Shown: positions 56,996-64,000 of the stretch, piece after piece
How the letters are laid out: each line of letters begins with the position of its first letter
How positions within the stretch are numbered: position 1 is the stretch's first letter
NCBI GenBank assembly: GCA_027257055.1
Contig: JAPVLO010000323.1
Span: 941,001 to 1,005,000 of the forward strand
From: Cephalopachus bancanus
Lineage: Eukaryota; Chordata; Mammalia; Primates; Tarsiidae
Direction: 5' to 3'
DNA: 64,000 nt
Notes under the pieces: model-generated
Seen by the model: the letters and a program-made list of their open reading frames with translations, nothing else
The model's database searches: none
What the model was told of the DNA's origin: nothing
Position numbers and translations under genes: made by a program

Positions 56996-57974
56996 ACAAT
57001 TAAGTTTGCAAACTTGCCACCGTCCACTTACATTGGCAACACTGTACAAGCAACTTAGGAAGGTTTCATAACCTTGGTATATCAGTGTCTCACAGCTGTG
57101 TTCATGTCAATGTGTGGCAGTGTCTTATTGAGTGGCACTCGCTGTTGTATGTTTTTGTGTGCAGTTGTGAGAATGTCGGAACTTGAATTAGAGCAATGAA
57201 CAAACATTAAATTTCTTGTTATGTTTGGCAAGAACGGAAGTGAAATCAGGGACATGTTAGTCCAAATTTATGCGAATAGTGCCATGAAGAAAATGGTAGT
57301 GTACACATGGATTAAACATTTTTCTAAGGGGAGAGAAAGCATCACTGATGAAGAGAAGTCAGAACGGCTAGTAACAAGCAGAACTGATGAAGACATTGCA
57401 AAACTTCGTCAAATTGTGTGTCAGAATCATCAGCTGACTGTGAGAAGCATAGCAGACCAAATAAACATTGGTAGAGAAACAGGAAAATCCTAACTGAAAA
57501 TCTTGGTATAAGATGTGTGTGCAAAAATAGTCTCAAAGGAGCTTTTGCTTCACGACAATGCATGAGCTCACACAGCACTGCCTGTGAGGGAGTTTTTAGC
57601 CAGTAAACAAATCAAACCTGGGTTAAGATAGCAGAAAAAAGAATAGTATGGATCCATTTTACTTATGAACATGTTTAAAAACCATGACAAAAATTTGAAA
57701 TTGGAACACCCTCCCTACCCCAGTGACTTTTTTCTTTACCCTGAAATAAAGGAAATATTGAAAGGAAGACTTTCTAATGACATTCAGGGCATCAAGGGTA
57801 ATATGACAACAACTCCAATGGCCATTCTAGAAAAAAGAGTTCCAAAATTGCTTTGACAGGTAGACTAGGCACTGGCATTAGTGCATAGCTTCCCAGAGAG
57901 AGTACTTAAAAGGTGACTGTAGTGATGTGTAGGTATGTAGCACTTTTCTAGGATGAGTCTGCAAACTTAATTGT
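56996..57974 (+). mobile_element. Broken Tc1/mariner-type DNA transposon
   Basis: Terminal inverted repeats ACAATTAAGTTTGCAAAC (left) and, read on the minus strand, ACAATTAAGTTTGCAGAC (right) bound a 979-base element, inserted in antisense L1 with TA on the left and a mutated CA on the right. It encodes a mariner transposase relic (separate entry). Full mariners are about 1.3 kb, so this copy has lost interior sequence. The terminal repeat and protein resemble the mariner known from ruminants, by memory. Confidence 0.88.
57173..57856 (+). pseudogene. Mariner transposase, inactivated
   Basis: ATG at 57173 opens MSELELEQ, then TGA replaces what was probably an Arg codon (CpG decay); from 57221 the N-terminal helix-turn-helix region is open for 90 codons (TRTDEDIAKLRQIV, LTVRSIADQINIGRETGKS). 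A 1-base loss near 57485 shifts the frame. A large deletion removes the middle, including the first catalytic Asp region. HDNA-stop-AHTALPVREFLASKQI (57553-57618) carries the second Asp. About 85 foreign bases follow, then LEHPPYPSDFFLYPEIKEILKGR near the third Asp. It cannot make an active enzyme. No conserved host-fusion context is seen. Confidence 0.88.
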
Positions 57975-58735
57975 CAGACTTTGTGTATGTCAAAATTTTT
58001 CACATGGGTTGAAATCATCATATAATATCTCTCCTCTAGTCACTCATGAGGTGAACTACTCTGACAGATTTTCAGATATTAAATCATCTTTGCATTCCAT
58101 AGATAAACTCTACTTGATTGCAATATTATCATTTCATAGGATAATGTCAGATTTTTGTTACCTCATATTTTACTTAGAATTTTTGTTATAGTTTTAAAAC
58201 ATGTTCATAAGTAAAATGGATCTATAATATTCCTTCCTCTGCTATCTTAATCCAGTTTTGAAGTCAATGCTAATTTAACTTTATAAAATATATTGAGTAC
58301 TTTCAAATGGTTAGTTTTATATTATGTAAATTTCATCTCAATTTTTTTAAATGAGTTGAGCACTTTCTATTTTTATTTATATTTTCTGTTTTCTTGTACA
58401 ACTTGTTCAAGGTAAAAATTTTCTCTTTTTTGAAAAAATGATAGAAATCATGTATAAAACCATCTGGGCCTGGGGTTTTTTTTTTTCTTTCTGTGGGAGT
58501 ATCTTTATAACTTCAGATTCATTATTGGTCTTTGGCTTATGCACATTTTTTTATTTCTTCTTGAAACAAGTGTGGCACTTTATATTACCACAGAAGTGTA
58601 TTCTTTTTTGTTATTGTTTTTCAACATTTTGGTGAATATTTATTCATAATTTCTTCAAAAGTTTTATAATATTTTTATTTTTGCAGTGGTTTCTCCTTTT
58701 ATACTTTGTATTTTGCAAAATTTAATAAGCCTCTT

Positions 58736-58895
58736 CTATCTTATTTTCTCATCTGTAAATGGAGATAATAGTACCTACCTCACTGGGTTGTTGTGAAGTT
58801 AAAATGCATTCGTAGATGTGAAGAATTTAGAACAATATACAGTCATCGTACAAATGTAATAATTAATAAGCACTATGTAAGTGTTAGCTGTTATT
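58736..58895 (+). mobile_element. MIR SINE 3' half
   Basis: TTTTCTCATCTGTAAATGGAG, AATAGTACCTACCTCACTGG, GTTGTTGTGAAGTTAAAATG and AAGCACTATGTAAGTGTTAG match MIR well. Confidence 0.85.
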
Positions 58896-59648
58896 TTCTA
58901 TCTTATTAGTATTTTCAGGGAACCAGTGTTTGGATTTGCTAATCCTCTCTAATTTAGAGGAATTCCATAGTTCATCCATTTTGGCTTTTTTAAAAATTTC
59001 CTTCCTTATGGTAGTTTTTTCTTAGTGCATTTAATTTATCTTTTTCCAACTTTGTAAATTGAAATATTAGTATATTTAATTTTATTTTCTTTTGTTCTAT
59101 AGAGCTATACATTTCTAAGTTCTATCTTGGCTGTGCAAAGACACTATGTAGTTTTTTCATTGTCTTTTACTTCTATGTATTTTGTAATTTCTCTTATGAT
59201 TACCTCTTTCTCCATGATCTTTTGATTGAAAAATCGTATTTTATTGCACTATGGTCAAAGGACATGGTCTGAATGACGTTGATAATTTTACCTTCACTGA
59301 ACATTTTGTGCCTGGTATAAAATAGTAAAGTTTTTCATGTTCTTGCTGCTAGAAAATAATGTGTACTCTCTATAAAGAGTAAACTCATCTTGTATACATG
59401 TGCATGTATATATATATCAGTTCAAGCCTAATTAATTATGTTATTTATACCAGACATTTATTTGCTTTTTTGCCTGCTCAATTAGTTCTCTGAAGTAATA
59501 CATTAATATCTCTAAGTATGATTTTTAATGTATCCATTTTTTTCTTCAGTGTGTCAATTGTGTCTTTTTATTATTATATCTTATTGATCTGTTTCTTTTA
59601 CCAGTATCCAATGCTCTTTGACTCTCACGACAGTTTCACATTAAATTC

Positions 59649-59944
59649 TTTTATTTATATATTTATTTTTTAGAGACAGTGTCTCATTCTGTTGCCCAGG
59701 TTGGAATGCAATGACATGATCATAGATCACTGTAACCTTGAACCCCTGGCCTCAAGTAATCCTCCTGCCTTAGCCTCCTGGGTAGCTGAGACTACAGGCA
59801 TGTGCCACCATGTCCAGGTAATTTTTTTGATTTTTTTGTAGAGATATAGTCTTGCTTTGTTGCCCAAGCTGATCTCAAACCCCTGGCTTCAAGCTTCAGC
59901 CTCCCAAAGTGCTGGGATTATAGGTGTGAGCCACCATGCCCAAC
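59649..59944 (-). mobile_element. Alu SINE, antisense, old (AluJ-like)
   Basis: TTTAGAGACAGTGTCTCATTC, CCAGGTTGGAATGCAATGAC, CCTCCTGGGTAGCTGAGACT and CCAAAGTGCTGGGATTATAG. No lineage-specific changes. Confidence 0.94.
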
Positions 59945-60470
59945 CGGAATTCTATTATTTAAATAGTGCTTTCATTAAAAGCTCTTTAAATTTCCAGTTC
60001 AGTGTGTTCTCTATTTCCTGCGGGGACCCTGACTGATATGCTGATATAGAAATGTCTTTGCCAGTCCTCCAAATCTCTTAACATTTATTTTATATTTTTT
60101 CTTTATCCTTCTTAACGCCTTCCAAAAGAGTTCCTTGTCCTAATCTTCTAATTCACTAATTCATTCTGTGGCTATATTCACTCTGCTATTCATCAATTTA
60201 TTGATTTCTTGTTTTCAATGATTCCAATTTCATACCCAATATTTGCCCTATGTTCTTCTTAATGTCTTGTTACTGCTTCATATCTCTAATACACTTCCTA
60301 TCTCTTAGAGGATACTTAGTAAGCTTATTTTAAATCTGTATTCTGTTGTTTTCATTAATTTTGCTTTATCTGGTGTAGGCTGTTCAGTCTATTTTCTTTC
60401 TATAGCAGTAATTTTACTCCTCTAGTATTTCCTTCTAATTTTTGTGTTCCTCTAGGGAATCCCTTTAGAA
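59945..60470. other. AT-rich sequence, probable old LINE/LTR debris
   Basis: 60005-60040 (TTTCCTGCGGGGACCCTGAC) resembles the end of a MaLR-type LTR; the T-rich remainder resembles antisense old L1 or HAL1. Not firmly assignable. Confidence 0.35.
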
Positions 60471-61368
60471 TTAAGTACCTGAAAGTGAGGAGCAAAAGCC
60501 CAGTCCCTAACTTATTCCCCTTCTTCTGAGTTCAGGGGACACTTTGGAGCACAAGAGGGAGGAAATTGCCTTCCAGTGAAGTGCATCTGTCATTAAAATC
60601 TAGGTTTGACCACTTCCTGCTGGCATTTCCTGCACCAGAGAACCACGCCTCACAGGGAACCGCACCCTGGTCTTTCTTATGGCCTAGCCTGGTGGGATGG
60701 GTAGGTGTGGGACAGGGAGAAGACTTCCGGCTTTTATCTTCTTTCCCCAGCATGACTCATGTGCAGCCCTGATGTTACTCCCCTACTAGTTGCTGGACTA
60801 GTGCCACCATTTTTCTCTGATGATAGTGCGGCCATAACTTACTCAGGACAATGGGGAGGAGGAAAAGAAATGTCATAACTGCCAAAGTTTACCTTTGCCT
60901 ATTCCCTGTCCTGGGCACACAGCCTTCTGCTGCCCCCAGGCTACCATTGCTTTCCATAAAGGGGTTCACCAACTTTCTCTCTCCCCAGGGATTCATCACA
61001 ATTTTTATTTCCTTCTCTCAACAATGCTTCCGTCATGCTTTCATGTTGAGTCCAGAAAACCACAGTGCATGTTACCACTACTTTTTCTTAACTGTAAAGT
61101 ATAATCATCACTGAAAAAAAAAGAGGAGACTGCAAAGCAAGGATTATTTGAATGATCTTAACTGGCAAGCTCAGACATATACCCGAGGTTCAGAGTGCAG
61201 TTGAACACCAGTTCAAGGTAATTCCCACTTAGGGAAATTCATGACGAGTACAATTACCAAGGCTATCACTCTCTTATATGCAATAATACAACTGAGTCCG
61301 TTCCCAAATATCCAAAAGATGTCGACTGGAAAAATTAAGAAGAACCATCCGGAGATCCTCTGTCAAAA
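60471..61368. other. Unique sequence
   Basis: About 900 bases of moderately GC-rich single-copy DNA. Overlapping frames of 65-87 codons at 60532-61114 share no recognisable domain. Confidence 0.45.
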
Positions 61369-61369
61369 T

Positions 61370-61555
61370 TCCTAGTTTCAGGACCAGACTCTACCATTTG
61401 ACCTTGCATTAGTTATTTCGCCTCCATGTGTGTCATTTGTAAAATGAGGTAATGATAGCACCCATTGTGGGGTTGTTGTGAGAATGAAATGAATCAACAA
61501 ATGTAAAGTGGTATTAATCACATCAGGAATACAACAAGTACTCAATGAATGTTGA
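61370..61555 (+). mobile_element. MIR SINE
   Basis: ACCAGACTCTACCATTTGAC, GTGTGTCATTTGTAAAATGAG, GGGGTTGTTGTGAGAATG and AAGTACTCAATGAATGTTG in sense MIR order. Confidence 0.85.
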
Positions 61556-61594
61556 AAAGTATCAATATATTTTCAAATATTATTGCTAGAACAG

Positions 61595-61740
61595 CAAAAG
61601 AACCCCAGGTTAAGAGTCAGGAGGCCTGAGTTCTAACTCCAGCTCTGGAATTAATTCACTGTGTTACCTTAGGTAAGTCACTTCTCCTGTCTTGGGCTTA
61701 ACTCTTTATGTATAAAATGAGGTGGTAGGATGACAATCTC
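61595..61740 (+). mobile_element. MIR SINE, 5' and central part
   Basis: GGTTAAGAGTCAGGAGGCCT, GAGTTCTAACTCCAGCTCTG, GTGTTACCTTAGGTAAGTC and TATGTATAAAATGAGG. Confidence 0.82.
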
Positions 61741-61832
61741 TCTAGTTCCTTCCATTTGTGTGATTTGTGTTCTTAATTCCTCATTAAATGGAGGTTAAAA
61801 TGAACATATATTAAGTGGGAATAAAGTTTTTT

Positions 61833-62138
61833 GGTTTTATTTGTTTGTTTGTTTGTTTTTGAGCTGGAGTCTCACTCTGTTGCCCAGACTGGAGGGCAGT
61901 GGCACACTCCTGGCCACCGCAGCCTCCACCTGCTGGGCTCCGGCGATCCTTCCGTCTCAGCCTTCCAAGTAGCTGGAACTACAGGTGCGCGCTACCACGC
62001 CCGGCTAATTTTTTTATTTATTGTAGAGATGAGGGCTCGCCAAGTTTCCCAGGCGGGTCTCGAACCCGCAGGCTCAGGCAATCCACTCACCTCAGCCTCC
62101 CAAAGTGCGGGATTACAGACTGAGCCACCGAGCCCGGC
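61833..62138 (-). mobile_element. Alu SINE, lineage-specific, antisense, perfect target-site duplication
   Basis: (GTTT)n tail, TGAGCTGGAGTCTCACTC, CTCCTGGCCACCGCAGCC, CGCCAAGTTTCCCAGGCG (older-tier junction) and GACTGAGCCACCGAGCCCGG. TGGGAATAAAGTTTTTT at 61816-61832 and 62139-62155 is a perfect 17-base duplication. Confidence 0.96.
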
Positions 62139-62155
62139 TGGGAATAAAGTTTTTT

Positions 62156-62540
62156 TGTCAATATTTATCAAGGCAGTGTGGAAAGACAAATAAGAAACAT
62201 ATATTGCCATAGGGGAATTCACAATATTGTCAATGTCCCAAGTACTGTGGGTGTCTCTGTACCTGGGGGTTGACCACAAAGAATAAGCATATTCTCATAT
62301 TCCCATATTCTATGGGTTCCGCCTCCAGATTTAACTATAGTGTCGACTGTACCACTCTCAGTGAAATAAAACAAATGTCAATTAGACAGCACACATTTAC
62401 TCTGGCCACAGGCATGAGTGGGCATGTAGACACAACGCACAACTTAGCACAAACAGCACCGTACTTCAAAATAGGGATCAGGGAGGATTTATGACATGTG
62501 TTTGGATAGGATGAATCAGTCAACCTGCCCAACTTCCAAA
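62156..62540. other. Unique sequence
   Basis: No gene or repeat recognised. Confidence 0.45.
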
Positions 62541-62840
62541 ATTAAAGCCTTCTTCCTTTAACTAGAGTATTAAATCCTTATGAAAATGCCATTGACCCTG
62601 AGAGGGGCAGCAGTCATTCACGCCTTAGTATGAATGAGTTTACTCAATTATTTGTCTTAAACAAAGAGAAAAACGTGTGAGAACAGAGCGCCCCCATTAG
62701 ACAGAAAAGGCAAGGAAACAAGATAACTGTAAAAGTTCTCTTTTCACACTCATGCTTAATTTAAATAATATTTAACTCAATTATGTAATTGCAATTGCAA
62801 ATAAGCAGATTTAGCGACAAGCACAGGGACCATCATAAAC
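62540..62840. promoter_or_regulatory. Possible conserved non-coding element
   Basis: Repeat-free, with ACTCAATTATTTGTC, GAGCGCCCCCATTAG (partial CTCF-like GGGGGCGC core on the minus strand), CATGCTTAATTTAAATAATA and ATTATGTAATTGCAATTGC. No open frame. Texture only. Confidence 0.3.
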
Positions 62841-63079
62841 ACACACACACCTTACAAGGGGCACCAACGCTCATGGGAACAGTGGTCAACTAACAGGAGT
62901 GGCCAACTAACAAGCTTGAGTGTCCAGTCAGCACGGGCATCACAAGACACGATTGCTCAGGGACTGGGGTGGTCAGGAGTTTTAATTGCTTCACAGTTTT
63001 GCTTTGGGTTGGGTCTAACTGCATACCATTATCAAACTCTACCTGTGCCAATTCACAAGTACAAAATAACATAAAACCA

Positions 63080-63327
63080 GCCAGGTGCGGAAACTCACAC
63101 CTGAAATCCCAGCATTTTGGGAGGCCAAGGTGGAAGGATTGCTTGAGGCCAGGAGTTGGAGACCAGCCTGAGCAACACAGTGAGACCTCGTCTCCACCAA
63201 AAAAAAAAAAAAAAAATCAAAGAATGAGTTGGGCTTGGTGGCGCTTGCCTGTAGTGAACCATGATCAGGCCACTGCCCTCCAGCCTGGGCAACAGAGACT
63301 CCTACTCAAAAACAAACAAAAAAACCA
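63080..63327 (+). mobile_element. Alu SINE with internally deleted right monomer
   Basis: GCCAGGTGCGGAAACTCACA head and a left monomer like AluJ, an 18-A linker, then GGGCTTGGTGGCGCTTGCCT jumps directly to GTAGTGAACCATGATCAGG, losing about 60 bases of the right monomer. Tail with (AAAC)n. Confidence 0.92.
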
Positions 63328-63384
63328 CAAAGCGCAAATAAGTAAATGTCATCACATTTTTGAGTCCCATGCTATGGCAAGTAC

Positions 63385-63605
63385 ACTTACTATGTGCTAA
63401 ATGCTAGACTCTGTTAGGTGCGTTATGTTTATAATTTTATCTGAGCCTCACCCTGATGCTATTATATAGCATTTTACAAAAGTGAAAACTGGAGCACATA
63501 CAGGTTAAATAATTCTCTTGAATCTAGAACAGCTATCAAGAGGGGACCAGGGTTCAAACCCATGGCCACTGACTTCAAAGCCTAAGTCCCTTGTTACTAC
63601 ATCTT
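63385..63605 (-). mobile_element. MIR SINE, antisense
   Basis: CTTACTATGTGCTAAATGCT, GCATTTTACAAAAGTGAAAAC, GGGGACCAGGGTTCAAACCC and AAGCCTAAGTCCCTTG are in antisense MIR order. Confidence 0.85.
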
Positions 63606-63657
63606 GCTGAATTTTCTATGTGTGACGGTGAGATATTAGCAACAACTTATATGTGCC

Positions 63658-63772
63658 ATCTATTCATTAAAACTTTTGTTGGGCACCAAAAATCAGGCCT
63701 GTGCTGTATACAAGGAACATAAATATGAATAAGGCCTTATTCCTGAGGAACTTTGAATCTAATAGTTGTTGT
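63658..63772 (-). mobile_element. L2 LINE, antisense fragment
   Basis: TCTATTCATTAAAACTTTTG, GGGCACCAAAAATCAGGCC and CCTGAGGAACTTTGAATCTA follow antisense L2. Confidence 0.65.
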
Positions 63773-63779
63773 TTTCCAA

Positions 63780-64000
63780 GAGGGTGGATTAGAGGCTTTC
63801 GGGCATGCCTCACCCACCAGAATATTGTGAAATAGTGTAGAAAGACCAATGCAGCAAACCCCAATTCAAAAAGTAAAATGGATATTCGAGAATAGCAAAG
63901 GACACACCAGATCTCTGGGAGGAGAAGACGGGCACTCCCCAGGAAAAAGGCCGAACTGGGCTGAAAACAGCAAACAGTGCACTCTACAGAACTGCTCACT
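63780..64000 (+). mobile_element. Possible 5' end of a young L1, cut by the window end
   Basis: Sequence changes abruptly after TTGTTTTCCAA to GAGGGTGGATTAGAGGC, followed by GGGCATGCCTCACCCACCAG and AATATTGTGAAATAG. It is more GC-rich than its flanks. A GA-rich start followed by CTCACCCACC...AATATTG is reminiscent of primate L1 5' UTRs, which hold the internal promoter. No ORF1 is visible before the window ends. An ERV or other element is also possible. Confidence 0.35.

Larger units (their letters stand above)
54750..59640 (-). mobile_element. Old L1 LINE (L1M type), antisense, split by three younger insertions
   Basis: Antisense L1 ORF2 in collinear pieces: TTGGTCCACATTTCACATG near 54750, TTCATAGTAAGTTATCCCATC at about 55160, CATCTACAAAGAATGCC near 56730, GGCTAGAATCCCCAGTAC near 56803, CATCTGGGCCTGGGG near 58463 and CACTATGGTCAAAGGACATG near 59246. 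Interrupted by the Alu at 55283, the sense L1 at 55587 and the mariner at 56996. A MIR-like piece lies at 58736-58895. Confidence 0.72.

Noticed and set aside
61831..62193. 120-codon frame containing [21 protein letters not shown]
   Set aside because: Antisense Alu translation, recurring at several other Alus in the window.
63667..63999. 110-codon minus-strand frame at the right edge
   Set aside because: Spans L2-derived DNA and the putative element start; mixed origin and no domain.
1..64000. CRISPR arrays, tRNA genes, rRNA and bacterial operons
   Set aside because: No array of identical repeats with unique spacers, no cloverleaf, and no Shine-Dalgarno-led gene runs; the DNA is primate nuclear sequence.

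Overview
This window reads as nuclear DNA of a primate, most likely a tarsier. It holds about 28 Alu-type SINEs, most of them dimeric, and dimeric Alu is restricted to primates. Many copies share a set of changes unlike human, lemur or galago Alu as I know them: a 1-base deletion that makes CTCAGCCTG at the Pol III A box, CTCTACAATAAATC in the A-rich linker, CTTGGAAGGCTGAG in the right monomer, and CAGCAGGTCGAGGC downstream. The tarsier assignment is inference from memory of Alu types. MIR, L2, old L1, MER1, MER2 and Tigger2 copies are ordinary placental-mammal content.

I find no protein-coding gene with a defensible exon structure, no rRNA or tRNA gene, no CRISPR array and no CpG island. The open frames in the window are short. 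Most are explained by antisense Alu, L1 3' ends or microsatellites. The window behaves as a gene-poor intergenic or intronic segment whose possible function lies in non-coding blocks.

Layout. 0-3.8 kb: Alu, several MIR and one L2. 3.8-12.5 kb: seven Alus plus old L1 3' ends, with a CTCF-like motif at 7.54 kb. 12.5-20.7 kb: repeat-poor, with an L1 3' end, conserved-looking non-coding sequence around 16.6-17.3 kb and a second CTCF-like motif at 19.18 kb. 20.7-25.3 kb: microsatellites and an old antisense L1 carrying younger Alus, ending in an intact MER2. 25.4-26.5 kb: a degraded, protein-like segment I cannot name. 27.2-27.7 kb: an intact Tigger2-type element. 28-30.9 kb: Alu, MIR, L2 and a MER1 inside an L2. 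30.9-33.4 kb: a repeat-free block rich in TAAT-core motifs, the best candidate for a developmental enhancer. 34.9-41.4 kb: LINE-1 fragments and Alus. 42-48.3 kb: Alus, MIR and L2, a minisatellite grown inside a MIR, and a 78-bp retrocopy resembling the 3' end of an endogenous retroviral transcript. 49-49.8 kb: another conserved-looking block. 54.7-59.6 kb: an old antisense L1 split by an Alu, a younger L1 3' end and a broken mariner transposon. 59.6-64 kb: Alus, MIR, L2, a conserved-looking AT-rich segment, and at the right edge a sequence that may be the 5' end of a young L1.

No genes here work together in a pathway. The biology is the layering of transposons over time and the regulatory potential of the repeat-free blocks. 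All family names were assigned by eye; no alignment or database search was run.
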